A DNA stretch of 46,137 nucleotides from Prochloron sp. SulCav_FS08_3_32_3330 (GCA_020721205.1 DYNF01000020.1:8521-54657), one strand, 5' to 3'; shown: positions 1 to 8,345, counted from the stretch's first letter. Program-made: numbers and translations. The notes: generated from the letters alone by a model not told the origin.

Positions 1-52
1 GAGTTATTGCTTCTTTCCATGTTTCATCATAATTAGCGGTTATTTCTGTCAT
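1..52 (-). CDS. Start of an unidentified protein, cut by the window edge
   Basis: An ATG on the minus strand at 52 opens a frame that runs off the left edge. Only 17 residues are visible: MTEITANYDETWKEAIT. The 'YDxxWKEAI' opening resembles cyanobacterial Rpn/DUF4351-type PD-(D/E)XK nuclease-like proteins, but 17 residues are too few to decide. It is divergent from nothing and lies downstream, on the same strand, of the oligopeptidase gene, with an AT-rich gap of about 100 bases between them. Confidence 0.45.
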   Translation of the reverse strand, partial: MTEITANYDETWKEAIT

Positions 53-160
53 TTTAATTTTATTTTAACATTTATATGGCGATAAGTGTGCCAATTAAAA
101 ATAACTTCAAATATACATCAATTTTACTTTATTTTTCTATATTGGCACAATAAATTAAGC

Positions 161-2236
161 TTATTTTAATAAACCACTATGTCTTAAGAGAGGCTCAGTT
201 TTTGGCTCACGCCCTCTGAAAGTTTTAAACACTGTCATTGGCTCAACTGAGCCTCCTAAAGCTAAAACTGTTTCACGAAAACGCTTTCCCGTTTCTTGAA
301 TCGCTTTTTCATTCTCTAAGCCTACTTCCTCAAACGCTGAAAACGCATCCGCACTCAATACTTCAGCCCATTTATAACTGTAATATCCCGCCCCATAACC
401 TCCGGCAAAAATATGGCTGAATGCACATAAAAATTGATCTTCGGGTAAAGGTTTCATCACCGTAGTGGTTTCAGCAAGGCGATCGCGCACCTGTTGAGGA
501 GTTTCTTTCCCTTCAGGATCATAACGGTGGTGTAACTCTAAATCCATCAAACTAAAATGTAACTGTCGTAACATTCCTGAAGCACTCAGATAATTTTTCG
601 CGTCTACTAATTTTTGGTAGTATTCCTCTGGCAAAGATTCCCCTGTTTCATAGTGTTTTGCCATTCCGAATAAAGTAGGACGATCATAACACCAATTTTC
701 CATAAATTGACTCGGTAATTCCACCGCATCCCATTCAATATTATTAATGCCTGAAGCCCCTACATCATCAACTTTTGTCAATAAATGTTGTAAACCGTGA
801 CCAAATTCATGAAAGAGCGTTGTCACCTCTATAAAATTCATTAAACTCGGTTTTCCATCTACGGGGGGCGTTTGGTTACAAATTAAATAAGCAACGGGTA
901 AACGAGTGCTAGTCTTGCCTTCTACCGTTATTTTAGCCCGTCCAATACAATCACTCATCCATGCACCGCCACGCTTTTCACTGGGGCGACTGTAGGGATC
1001 AAGATAAAAATTAGCAATAATTTCCTCATTTTCATCGGTAATTTGAAAATATTTTACATCTTCATGCCAGATCGGGACTTGTCCATCGGCAGAAGTAATA
1101 TTAATCCCAAATAACCGTTTTGCCAGATTAAATAAACCTTCTAACACTTGAGGTAAGGGGAAATAAGGACGTAATTCTTCCTCATTAAAATTAAATCTTT
1201 TTTCTCTCAGTTTTTCAGACCAATAGGTAATATCCCAGTGTTTTAATTCTGTTTGTCCTGCAAAAGTTTTTATTTCTTCTAATTCTTTTACCGCTATATC
1301 ATAGCTTACTATTCTTAATTCTTGTAGTAATTTTTCTATCATTTCTACATTATCCGCCATTTTACGCGCTAAACTCAATTCAGCAAAAGTTTTAAATCCT
1401 AATAGTTGAGCTTTTTCTTTTTTTAATTTTAAACTAAGCTCAATTAATGGCTGATTATTAAAGTCACCACTAGAAGCACGAGCGATAAAAGCTCTGTAGA
1501 TTTTCTCTCTTAACTCTGAATTGGTGGCATATTTCATAAACGGCAGATAACTCGGATAATCTAAAGTGAAAATCCAAGGTCCATTTTCTGGTGTAGCTTC
1601 TTCTATGTCTTCATTACGGGCGGTTTGTGCCGATAGACTTAAAACACTGGGAGGTAAACCTTCTATTTCGGATTTTTCGGTTAATTTCAGTTTAAAAGCC
1701 TTGGTAGAGTCTAAAATATTATTGGAAAATTTGGTAGATAATTCAGCTAATTCTAATTGAATTTGATTAAAACGCTCTTTTTTTTCACCTTCTAAACCTA
1801 CTCCAGAAAGTTCTGCATCTCGAATCGAAGCCTCAATAATTCGTTTTTGAGCAGGTTCAAGCTGATTAAAATTTTCTTTTGCTTTAATTTGTTTAAACCC
1901 CTCATAAATAGGTTTACTTTGACCTAATTTATTATAAAATTTAATTACTTCTGGTTGAATTTTCTCATAAGCTTCTCTCAATTTGGGACTATTTTTTACT
2001 CCCATTAAATGAGAAATTATGCTCCAAGTCCAGTTAATTTTTTCTTCAAGATTAGTTAAAGGTTTAACTAATCCTTCCCAAGTAGGAATAAAGTTAGTTT
2101 CTAACTCGTTTAACTCAGTTTCTGCTGTGGCTAAAATTTGAGTCATTGCTGGAATAACTTGATCTGCTTTTATTTCCGTAAAAGGTGGAATACCGTGACC
2201 GATCAGTAAGGGATTTTGTCCGTTTGTAGTTGTCAT
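161..2236 (-). CDS. prlC: M3 family zinc oligopeptidase (oligopeptidase A-like)
   Basis: A cytoplasmic thimet-type metallopeptidase that would degrade short peptides. The zinc motif HEFGH is at residues 476-480 of a 691-residue product, followed by the usual GLQHLL context. The C-terminal 'FSHIFAGGYGAGYYSYKWAEV' region (residues about 600-620) is the substrate-binding stretch of the M3 family. Length matches family members of 680-700 residues. The frame stays open 34 codons further upstream to 2338, but those residues are not family-like; the protein 'MTTTNGQNPLLIGHGIPPF' starting at 2236 matches the usual N terminus, so I chose that start. No signal peptide. It is a single gene, with a divergent small gene at 2455. 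Confidence 0.9.
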   Translation of the reverse strand: MTTTNGQNPLLIGHGIPPFTEIKADQVIPAMTQILATAETELNELETNFIPTWEGLVKPLTNLEEKINWTWSIISHLMGVKNSPKLREAYEKIQPEVIKFYNKLGQSKPIYEGFKQIKAKENFNQLEPAQKRIIEASIRDAELSGVGLEGEKKERFNQIQLELAELSTKFSNNILDSTKAFKLKLTEKSEIEGLPPSVLSLSAQTARNEDIEEATPENGPWIFTLDYPSYLPFMKYATNSELREKIYRAFIARASSGDFNNQPLIELSLKLKKEKAQLLGFKTFAELSLARKMADNVEMIEKLLQELRIVSYDIAVKELEEIKTFAGQTELKHWDITYWSEKLREKRFNFNEEELRPYFPLPQVLEGLFNLAKRLFGINITSADGQVPIWHEDVKYFQITDENEEIIANFYLDPYSRPSEKRGGAWMSDCIGRAKITVEGKTSTRLPVAYLICNQTPPVDGKPSLMNFIEVTTLFHEFGHGLQHLLTKVDDVGASGINNIEWDAVELPSQFMENWCYDRPTLFGMAKHYETGESLPEEYYQKLVDAKNYLSASGMLRQLHFSLMDLELHHRYDPEGKETPQQVRDRLAETTTVMKPLPEDQFLCAFSHIFAGGYGAGYYSYKWAEVLSADAFSAFEEVGLENEKAIQETGKRFRETVLALGGSVEPMTVFKTFRGREPKTEPLLRHSGLLK

Positions 2237-2454
2237 TTTTGAAGTAAAATAATTAGGTTTAAAAGAATTGTAGGATGGGCAATAGAACAAAAAGCTCAAA
2301 TTAGGATTACCTATCTTACCTTTAATTATGATTATCATAAATTGTAACAGATATTTTCCCTTAAGGAAAATTCAAGTTTTAAATTTTTGAATAGCAATAA
2401 TTTTTGTGTTATAATCGGTAATTAATATTTGTGAATAATCCTAAAATTTAATGT

Positions 2455-2730
2455 ATGAATACAATTAATTTAGTGACAGAAAAAATGCAAAATTTACCTA
2501 CTGATCAACAAAATCAGGTTTTAGATTTTGTTGAATTTTTAATGCTAAAATATCAAAGTCAAGTCAATAACAATTTAACTAAAAAATCGGCTGAAGCCAA
2601 AGCGATTGAAAGGTTAAAAGATGTTGATGATCCTGAGGATCCCACAAAATGGACAACAGTGATTGATATTGATGATTCTATTGATGAAAAAGTGTTAGAG
2701 GAGTGGTTAGAAAAAGGAAATAATAATTAA
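2455..2730 (+). CDS. DUF2281/VapB-like small antitoxin-type protein
   Basis: A 91-residue acidic protein. The N-terminal half (about residues 10-35, 'MQNLPTDQQNQVLDFVEFLMLKY') has the pattern LP-x-x-x-x-x-VLDFVEFL seen in DUF2281 proteins, which are usually antitoxin components paired with a PIN or RelE-type toxin. No toxin follows: the next gene, 60 bp downstream, is an unrelated DUF6391-like protein. It may be a solitary antitoxin or have another role. The C-terminal half is rich in D and E and has no motif I recognise. Confidence 0.65.
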   Translation: MNTINLVTEKMQNLPTDQQNQVLDFVEFLMLKYQSQVNNNLTKKSAEAKAIERLKDVDDPEDPTKWTTVIDIDDSIDEKVLEEWLEKGNNN

Positions 2731-2790
2731 ATTAAAATTTCTCTAAAAAATTGTTAAAGTAGAAATAAATTTATTTATGAAAATAAAACA

Positions 2791-3399
2791 ATGACTAATA
2801 CTACTTCAACTCAAAATTTTTGGGATGTAAATTTTTTCAGTCCTTCCCCTACTCAAGATAGTGATTTATTGAAACAGATTGGTTTTATTCCGGGTTTTAA
2901 AGAATTATTGATGATTCGTCAAGTTCATGCTTTAGAACACGCTACTGTGTGGGTATTAGGGGAAAAATTTGGACATTCTCAAATGGATGCGATCGCAGGT
3001 ATGTCTACGGAGAATGGTTTTTATTTATACGGGGATTTAGATTTTAATGAGTTACGTCAAGGGGTATATAAGGCTTTAGAACGCTTAAAACAGGGTGAAT
3101 GGAGTTTAGCCGTACATCCTCGCTGTGGTACTAATTTTTCGGTGACAGTGTTATTAGCGATGGGGATGATGGCGGGAACGTCTTTAGTTGCACCGAAAAA
3201 CCTTTTAAGTCAGCTTTTTGGAGTCAGTTTAGCCGGGGTAACGGCTTTAGAGATTGCCCCGGAAGTGGGAAAGCTAGTACAAAAATATGTAACAACGGGG
3301 ATTCCTTTTAATTTAGAAGTTGTTAACATTGGTCAAAGTGCTGATATATGGGGAAAGACAGCCCATTTTGTCCAGTTACGTTGGCAAGATTTGCAATAA
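2791..3399 (+). CDS. DUF6391-like cyanobacterial protein
   Basis: A 202-residue protein with a conserved-looking core: 'RQVHALEHATVWVLGEKFG' (about residues 44-62), 'HPRCGTNFSVTVLL' (about 109-122) and a hydrophobic stretch at about 117-155 that may be one or two membrane segments. The HALEHA and HPRCGTN motifs fit the cyanobacterial family DUF6391, whose function is unknown. The histidines and cysteine could bind a metal, but this is inference. It sits between a small antitoxin-like gene and psaE on the same strand. Confidence 0.6.
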   Translation: MTNTTSTQNFWDVNFFSPSPTQDSDLLKQIGFIPGFKELLMIRQVHALEHATVWVLGEKFGHSQMDAIAGMSTENGFYLYGDLDFNELRQGVYKALERLKQGEWSLAVHPRCGTNFSVTVLLAMGMMAGTSLVAPKNLLSQLFGVSLAGVTALEIAPEVGKLVQKYVTTGIPFNLEVVNIGQSADIWGKTAHFVQLRWQDLQ

Positions 3400-3492
3400 A
3401 TCTTAAAGTTTTTTGTTAACTAAAAATCCTATTTCAATAGTACCCTGTTATTTAAGTAAACTTTTTTATCTAAAAACAAAGGAAAAACACTA

Positions 3493-3705
3493 ATGGCAAT
3501 CAAAAGAGGATCAAAAGTTAAAATTCTCCGTAAAGAGTCCTACTGGTATGGCGATGTAGGTACTGTGGCGAGTGTAGATCAAAGCGGTATCCTTTATCCT
3601 GTGATCGTTCGTTTCGACAGAGTTAACTATAGTGGCTTCAGTGGCAGTGCTAGTGGAGTTAATACCAATAACTTTGCTGAAGGTGAATTAAAAGTAGTAA
3701 GCTAG
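3493..3705 (+). CDS. psaE: Photosystem I reaction centre subunit IV (PsaE)
   Basis: PsaE is a small SH3-like stromal subunit of photosystem I that helps dock ferredoxin and supports cyclic electron flow. The 70-residue product reads like the family from end to end: '[25 protein letters not shown]' at the start, then '[14 protein letters not shown]' and '[11 protein letters not shown]' at the end. A GGA-rich ribosome site ('aaaggaaaaacacta') precedes the ATG. A strong hairpin with a T tract follows at 3732-3778. The next gene is mutM, a psaE-fpg order also reported in other cyanobacteria. Confidence 0.97.
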   Translation: MAIKRGSKVKILRKESYWYGDVGTVASVDQSGILYPVIVRFDRVNYSGFSGSASGVNTNNFAEGELKVVS

Positions 3706-3731
3706 GTTTTTTAACTTAACCCTGATTACTC

Positions 3732-3778
3732 TCCCCCCCTTTCTGCTAAACTCTTTTGGCTAGATTGGGGGGTTTTTT
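3732..3778 (+). terminator. Rho-independent terminator of psaE
   Basis: A run of C (3733-3739) pairs with GGGGGG before TTTTTT at 3767-3778, with a smaller inner pairing. It lies 27 bp after the psaE stop. Confidence 0.75.
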
Positions 3779-3813
3779 ACAGTGAACAGTGAACAGTGAA
3801 CAGTGAACAGTGA
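3779..3813. repeat. Heptamer tandem repeat (CAGTGAA)
   Basis: About five tandem copies of the 7-mer CAGTGAA lie between the psaE terminator and mutM. It belongs to the short tandemly repeated repetitive (STRR) heptamer class typical of cyanobacteria; related 7-mer arrays occur elsewhere in this window. Confidence 0.8.
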
Positions 3814-3876
3814 TATAGTTAATAATTGATTCTGTTTTCTTAAACTTTTGAAAATCCTTAATAACTATTAATTAAT

Positions 3877-4713
3877 ATGCCAGAATTACCAGAAGTTGAG
3901 ACAGTTTGTCGTGGTTTAAATAATTTAACTTTAAATCAAGAAATACAAGGTAGTGAAGTGTTACTTGCCAGAAGTTTAGCTTATCCTCAATCAATTTTCG
4001 AGTTTTCTCAAGCGTTAAAAGGGGATAGTATTTCAGTTTGGACAAGACGAGGTAAATATTTATTGGCTAACTTAAATTCGGGGGCTAAGTTGGGAGTACA
4101 TTTACGCATGACTGGTCAATTATTATGGGTTAAAACTGATAGTATTTTACAAAAACATACTCGTTTAAGATTATTTTTTCCCCATGAAAATGAATTAAGA
4201 TTTGTTGATCTTCGTACTTTTGGCAAAGTGTGGTATATTCCGCCTAAGATTGAAATAGAAACTATTATTACAGGATTAAAAAAATTAGCGGTTGAGCCTT
4301 TATCCGATGATTTTACTAAAGATTATTTAAAACAAAAATTAGTTAAACGAAAAGTACCGATTAAAACGGTATTATTAAATCAAGAAGTTATTGCTGGTTT
4401 AGGTAATATTTATGCTGATGAAGTATTATTTAAAAGTGGGATTTTTCCTGAAACTTTAGCAGAAGAATTGACCCATAAACAAATATCAAAATTATATGAA
4501 GCAATTAAAGAAATATTAACAGAAGCGATTAATAAAGGTGGGACAACTTTTAGTGATTTTCTCAATTTATTAGGGGTTAATGGTAATTATGGTAATGTCG
4601 CTTATGTTTATCGTCGTACTGGTGAACCTTGTCGAATTTGTGGTACAAAGATTGAAAGGATGAAGTTAGGTGGCAGATCTACTCATTTTTGTCCTCAATG
4701 TCAAATGAAATGA
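3877..4713 (+). CDS. mutM: Formamidopyrimidine-DNA glycosylase (MutM/Fpg)
   Basis: A bifunctional glycosylase/AP lyase that removes 8-oxoguanine and ring-opened purines. All key parts are visible: the N-terminal catalytic 'MPELPEVETV' (P2 and E3 after Met removal), the lysine in 'TRRGKYLL', the H2TH region 'NQEVIAGLGNIYADEVLF' (about residues 168-185), and a C-terminal zinc finger with CxxC (CRIC) and CxxC (CPQC) and the DNA-contacting arginine in 'GGRSTHFC'. The length of 278 is normal. It follows psaE, which fits a link between photosynthetic oxidative stress and repair. Confidence 0.96.
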   Translation: MPELPEVETVCRGLNNLTLNQEIQGSEVLLARSLAYPQSIFEFSQALKGDSISVWTRRGKYLLANLNSGAKLGVHLRMTGQLLWVKTDSILQKHTRLRLFFPHENELRFVDLRTFGKVWYIPPKIEIETIITGLKKLAVEPLSDDFTKDYLKQKLVKRKVPIKTVLLNQEVIAGLGNIYADEVLFKSGIFPETLAEELTHKQISKLYEAIKEILTEAINKGGTTFSDFLNLLGVNGNYGNVAYVYRRTGEPCRICGTKIERMKLGGRSTHFCPQCQMK

Positions 4714-4740
4714 TCAGTTAATAATTAATGAAGAAAAATA

Positions 4741-5037
4741 GGCTCGTTGTTGCGCTTTAGCGCCACAATTCTATAGTGCTAAAGCACAACAACAAACCAA
4801 TAATAAATAACTTATGGCTCGTTGTTGCACTTTAGCGCCACAATTCTATAGTGTTAAAGCACAACAATTCTATAGTGCTAAAGCACAACAACAAACCAAT
4901 AATAAATAACTTATGGCTCGTTGTTGCGCTTTAGCGCCACAATTCTATAGTGCTAAAGCACAACAATTCTATAGTGTTAAAGCACAACAATTCTATAGTG
5001 CTAAAGCACAACAACAAACCAATAATAAATAACTTAT
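4741..5037. repeat. Three tandem units growing by 24 bp each, in front of wecB
   Basis: The units are 4741-4815 (75 bp), 4816-4914 (99 bp) and 4915-5037 (123 bp). Each begins GGCTCGTTGTTGC and ends in AATAAATAACTTAT. They differ by carrying one, two and three copies of a 24-bp submotif (CAATTCTATAGTGCTAAAGC plus ACAA). The unit includes the sequence immediately upstream of wecB, and units 2 and 3 carry an ATG at the place matching the wecB start. The GCTTTAGCGC / GCTAAAGC parts form hairpins and belong to a palindromic family seen elsewhere in the window. Confidence 0.9.
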
Positions 5038-6139
5038 GATTCACTCTATTTGTATTATATTAGGGACTCGTCCCGAAGCGATTAAACTTGCCCCTGTTAT
5101 TCAAAAATTTCAACAAGATCCCTCTTTTGAAACTCATGTTATTTTAACAGGTCAACATCAAGAAATGGTAACTCAAGTAATGGATTTATTTGAGTTAAAA
5201 GAAGAAGTTAATCTTAATATTATGAAACCTCAACAAACTTTAACTAATATTACTTGTGAAAGTTTAACAGGTTTAGAAACAATTTTTCAACAAATTAAAC
5301 CTCAATTAATATTAGTACAAGGTGACACAACTACCGCTTTTGCTAGTGCTTTAGCCTCTTTTTATCAACAGATTCCGATCGGTCATGTGGAGGCGGGTCT
5401 ACGCACTGATAACTTATTTAATCCTTACCCGGAAGAAGCTAATCGTCGTTTAATTTCTCAACTAGCACAATTACATTTTGCCCCCACATCTTTAGCGGTA
5501 GAAAATCTTAAAAAATCCGCAGTTACCGGGGAAATTTATTTAACAGGAAATACGGTTATAGATGCTTTATTAACTGTTGCTAAAAAACAACCAAAATGCG
5601 ATATTAAAGGTTTAGATTGGCAAAAATATAAGGTATTATTAACAACTATTCATCGAAGGGAAAATTGGGGTCAACCTTTAGCGGATATTTTAACAGGTTT
5701 AGAGTTAATTTTAGAGCAGTTTAATGATACGGCTTTATTATTACCTTTACATCGAAATCCGACGGTTAGAGAACCAATTTTAGCTAAATTTAAAGAACAT
5801 CCAAGGGTATTTTTAACCGAACCTTTAGATTATGAAATGTTAGTAGGAGCAATTAAAAATTGCTATTTATTATTAACAGATTCTGGCGGTTTACAAGAGG
5901 AAGCACCCAGTTTAGGAAAACCTGTTTTAGTCTTAAGAGAAACTACAGAAAGACCGGAAGCTGTAGAAGGTGGTACAGCAATTTTAATCGGTACAAATCC
6001 TCAAACTATCTTAACAGTAACTCAAGATTTATTAACTAATAAGAATAGTTATGAAAAAATGGCAAATGCAATTAATCCTTTTGGGGATGGTTTTGCTTCA
6101 GAAAAAATCTTAAATATTGTTAAAAATTATTTAAAATAA
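5036..6139 (+). CDS. wecB: UDP-N-acetylglucosamine 2-epimerase (non-hydrolysing)
   Basis: Converts UDP-GlcNAc to UDP-ManNAc, a precursor for surface polysaccharides. The 367-residue protein shows the family motifs in order: 'GTRPEAIKLAPV' near the N terminus, 'VQGDTTTAFAS' (about residues 95-105), 'HVEAGLRT' (about 118-125), and the C-terminal UDP-binding stretch 'DSGGLQEEAPSLGKPVLVLR' followed by 'ERPEAVEGGT'. The length is typical. The start codon lies directly at the end of an expanding repeat array, so the array probably forms much of the 5' leader. It stands alone and is convergent with the toxin-antitoxin pair. Confidence 0.95.
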   Translation: MIHSICIILGTRPEAIKLAPVIQKFQQDPSFETHVILTGQHQEMVTQVMDLFELKEEVNLNIMKPQQTLTNITCESLTGLETIFQQIKPQLILVQGDTTTAFASALASFYQQIPIGHVEAGLRTDNLFNPYPEEANRRLISQLAQLHFAPTSLAVENLKKSAVTGEIYLTGNTVIDALLTVAKKQPKCDIKGLDWQKYKVLLTTIHRRENWGQPLADILTGLELILEQFNDTALLLPLHRNPTVREPILAKFKEHPRVFLTEPLDYEMLVGAIKNCYLLLTDSGGLQEEAPSLGKPVLVLRETTERPEAVEGGTAILIGTNPQTILTVTQDLLTNKNSYEKMANAINPFGDGFASEKILNIVKNYLK

Positions 6140-6177
6140 AGTTTGTTGTTGGGCTTTAACCCTAACACAATTGTGGT

Positions 6178-6201
6178 GGACAATCCAACAAAAGATTGTC
6201 C
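6178..6201. terminator. Hairpin between convergent wecB and hepT-like genes
   Basis: The arms GGACAATC and GATTGTCC enclose an 8-nt loop 40 bp past the wecB stop. There is no clear T tract, so terminator function is tentative. Confidence 0.4.
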
Positions 6202-6240
6202 CCCCTATATTAAACTAATGAGGCACTCTTTAATAAATTA

Positions 6241-6576
6241 TCAATTATCTTCTGGTAATAAAGGTAAAATATAATCGAATAAAACAGGTAAATTAAACTT
6301 AATTACTTTCCAAATTTCTTGTAAATCAATCTCATCATAATTATGAGTAATAACATCCCTCATTCCCGCAATTTGTTTCCAAGGAATAGTACAATGTTGT
6401 TCTCTAAATTCGGTAGATAATCTTTTCGTAGCTTCCCCAATAATCATAATTCGCCTTAAAATTGCATCTTGTTTTTCTTGATTATTTTCTAAATCTTCAT
6501 AACTAATATTTTCGCTATATTTAAAAATTAAAATAATAGCTTGATAAATATCTAATAAAACCGATAGATCAGACAC
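6241..6576 (-). CDS. HepT-like ribonuclease toxin (DUF86)
   Basis: A HEPN-superfamily protein of 111 residues. The active-site motif R-x4-H-x-Y is present at residues 73-80 (RDVITHNY). In characterised HepT/MntA pairs the toxin is an RNase that is blocked when its partner attaches AMP to the motif tyrosine. 'IGEATKRLS' (about 46-54) is another family hallmark. It overlaps the upstream nucleotidyltransferase by 8 bp, which argues for coupled translation. The partner order (nucleotidyltransferase first) is the usual one. Confidence 0.85.
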   Translation of the reverse strand: MSDLSVLLDIYQAIILIFKYSENISYEDLENNQEKQDAILRRIMIIGEATKRLSTEFREQHCTIPWKQIAGMRDVITHNYDEIDLQEIWKVIKFNLPVLFDYILPLLPEDN

Positions 6577-6910
6577 GATAAATTACCTCCGCCGAATCAA
6601 GAATTGATTGACGTTTAAGCCAATTACTACTTTTTGCCATACTGGTTTTACTAATTAAATCTACCCGACGCTTAAATAAATATTCAAACTTTTCTTTAAG
6701 GATAATTTTTTCAATTAAACCTCTAGGCGCAGAAGGTAAATAACTAATTAATAAATCAATATCACTATTAGTTGAAAAATCCTCTCTTAAAATTGAACCA
6801 AAAACCGCTAATTCAGCAATTAAATTTTCTTGACAAAAATTACTTAATTCTTCTGAATTAACCTGTAACCGTTGATAGATTTTTGTTTGATGAAAAGACT
6901 TAGTTAACAT
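6569..6910 (-). CDS. MntA-like minimal nucleotidyltransferase antitoxin
   Basis: A 113-residue polymerase-beta-like nucleotidyltransferase. The motif GS-x10-D-x-D is complete (G38, S39, D50, D52 in 'FGSILREDFSTNSDIDLLI'). In the known system this enzyme transfers AMP to its HEPN toxin and neutralises it. It precedes and overlaps the hepT-like gene by 8 bp. A palindromic element at 6960-7090 lies just upstream and may have displaced or shaped its promoter. Confidence 0.85.
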   Translation of the reverse strand: MLTKSFHQTKIYQRLQVNSEELSNFCQENLIAELAVFGSILREDFSTNSDIDLLISYLPSAPRGLIEKIILKEKFEYLFKRRVDLISKTSMAKSSNWLKRQSILDSAEVIYRV

Positions 6911-6959
6911 AAATTACCTAATCAAAAGTTAACACTCTTTGAAAATTATCAATTATTAA

Positions 6960-7090
6960 TTAAGTAGGTAGGTGTAATTAAACGTAAGGTGGGCATTTCC
7001 TCACAATAGCTTAAAAGGATTACCATAAAATCATTTTGGGAAATGCCCACCCTACAATTGTTTTATATTTAATTATATTTACCTACTTAG
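6960..7090. repeat. Nested palindromic element (MITE-like), 131 bp
   Basis: The outer inverted ends are 6960-6982 and 7068-7090 (AAGTAGGT...TAATTAAA type, 19 of 23 matching). Inside is a second inverted pair, CGTAAGGTGGGCATTTCC at 6983-7000 against GGAAATGCCCACCCTAC at 7039-7055. The outer ends match a solo copy at 21745-21768 and resemble those at 32917-33052; the inner pair matches the tandem palindromes at 18221-18374. There is no ORF. Confidence 0.7.
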
Positions 7091-7107
7091 CAAATAAGCT
7101 TAACTAA

Positions 7108-7506
7108 TTAATAATAAACATCTGATCGGGTAAGAATGGTATTAGTAACAATTTCATTGCGAGGATTAATAATAATTACTCTCACAAAATTAGGCTCCCT
7201 AGGTCGCCATGCTACCTGATATTGATATTCTCCATTATACCAGATAAAAATTTTACGTTCTGTGCTACTATCTAACGCTAATCTAGCACCGGATAATTGA
7301 ATATAATTACGGTTAGATTCACTATAAGAAAAGTATTGATAGGTGTTATTTTCGTACCATAAAGACACGGATAAATTATCCCCATTAAATACGCCGATCG
7401 GAGCGTTTTCTTCTTGGGCATTTACAGTATAATTGTTAGTAAAATTAACAAGTATAGGAGTAGTTAAACCTAAGAGTGTTGCTAATACGAAAGATTTAAT
7501 ATTCAT
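7108..7506 (-). CDS. Unrecognised secreted protein
   Basis: A 132-residue protein with a clear signal peptide: basic N terminus (MNIK), hydrophobic core 'FVLATLLGLTTPILV' and a likely cleavage site after VNA (about residue 30). The mature part of about 100 residues is rich in Y, N, R and aromatic residues ('FSYSESNRNYIQL', 'FIWYNGEYQYQVAWRP') and looks beta-rich. I recognise no family. It probably acts in the periplasm or outside the cell. No operon partner is evident. Confidence 0.65.
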   Translation of the reverse strand: MNIKSFVLATLLGLTTPILVNFTNNYTVNAQEENAPIGVFNGDNLSVSLWYENNTYQYFSYSESNRNYIQLSGARLALDSSTERKIFIWYNGEYQYQVAWRPREPNFVRVIIINPRNEIVTNTILTRSDVYY

Positions 7507-7886
7507 CTTTACTTACCTCATGTTTGAATGACAAGAGATTAGCCAGAAATTAAGATAAATATTGATAATATTTTCTAATAAATATATTTAGTTTTAGATC
7601 CACCCTTTTGATTGAAAAAAGTTTTAAAAATTTCTGGTCAATCTTCTTATTTACTTTTTTCTCAATTCATGAAAAAACTTTTTTTGATTAACTTTTTTTT
7701 AGTAAATCTATTTATTTTTTTCCTGATGATAGAATAATCATATCAGAATTTTTTTTAAAATGATTAACTTTATCAAAACTTCAATTTTTCTTAATTTTTC
7801 TTAACCTAAAAAAAAAGTCGGGGATTTTCTTTAAGTTATCTTCACAGAAGAAACTGATTGAAAATCCCCGACTTTGGATCGTTAGA
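7507..7886. other. 380-bp intergenic gap, very AT-rich
   Basis: No coding frame was found. The stretch holds poly-T and poly-A runs, presumably the promoter of the secreted protein gene (reading left), and at its right end the hairpin at 7814-7875. Nothing else was recognised. Confidence 0.5.
7814..7875 (-). terminator. Long-stem hairpin after the 77-aa membrane protein gene
   Basis: AAAGTCGGGGATTTTC (from 7814) pairs with GAAAATCCCCGACTTT (7860-7875), followed on the minus strand by a T run. It starts 11 bp past the gene's stop. The same stem sequence is found after cupA at 29308-29371. Confidence 0.75.
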
Positions 7887-8120
7887 TTAGATAGAAGTAA
7901 AAATTAATGTGCCGATCATGCCACTAATAGCAACGGCGATTAAAAGATTATTTAAAAACCAGCCATATTCAGGATTATTTCCTAATTCATTTTCTTCTTG
8001 ACCTGCACTGAAAAAGAGTGACCAAGCTTGATTAATGTTAATAGGAGTCTCTTGAAAATCATCTCTGAAAATGATCGCAGTGTATAAATCTTGACCTTCG
8101 TAATTGAATTTAGTAATCAT
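7887..8120 (-). CDS. Small tail-anchored membrane protein, unknown
   Basis: A 77-residue protein. Residues 1-50 are soluble and acidic ('FRDDFQETPININQAW', 'GQEENELGNNPEYGW'); residues about 54-76 ('NLLIAVAISGMIGTLIFTS') form a single membrane segment at the extreme C terminus. The size and topology recall cyanobacterial light-harvesting-like or photosystem-assembly small proteins, but the ExxNxR chlorophyll-binding signature of HLIPs is absent and I do not assign a family. A strong terminator follows, so it is probably a monocistronic, well-expressed gene. Confidence 0.6.
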   Translation of the reverse strand: MITKFNYEGQDLYTAIIFRDDFQETPININQAWSLFFSAGQEENELGNNPEYGWFLNNLLIAVAISGMIGTLIFTSI

Positions 8121-8272
8121 GATGTTGTTCCTAATATATGATAGTTTGAAAAAAATTTATGAAAAAATTGCTATTTTTAAGCGAGATGTAGAGTTAATCA
8201 ATAACTTTATTTCTTGCTTATGTAAATTAATATAACATATTGTAAAGAATTGTTGCAGTGACTTGACAAAAA

Positions 8273-8300
8273 AAAGATCGTGATGTTAATCACAATCTTT
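8273..8300. terminator. Hairpin downstream of pyrB
   Basis: AAAGATcGTGAT and ATCACaATCTTT pair around a short loop. It lies about 95 bp beyond the pyrB stop (minus strand), and an A-run on the plus strand gives a T-run on the minus-strand transcript. Confidence 0.5.
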
Positions 8301-8345
8301 CAAAATTCAAAATATTCGGCAGTAAATAAATGATGATATTCGGGG

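Noticed and set aside
2237-2338. N-terminal extension of the M3 peptidase by 34 codons
   Set aside because: The extra residues do not resemble the family; MTTTNGQNPLL is the usual type of start.
4814-5032. Two small ATG frames (MARCC... with QFYSAKAQ repeats) as real genes
   Set aside because: They arise from duplication of the wecB start region and a 24-bp repeat, and no ribosome site is visible; kept only as a finding on the leader.
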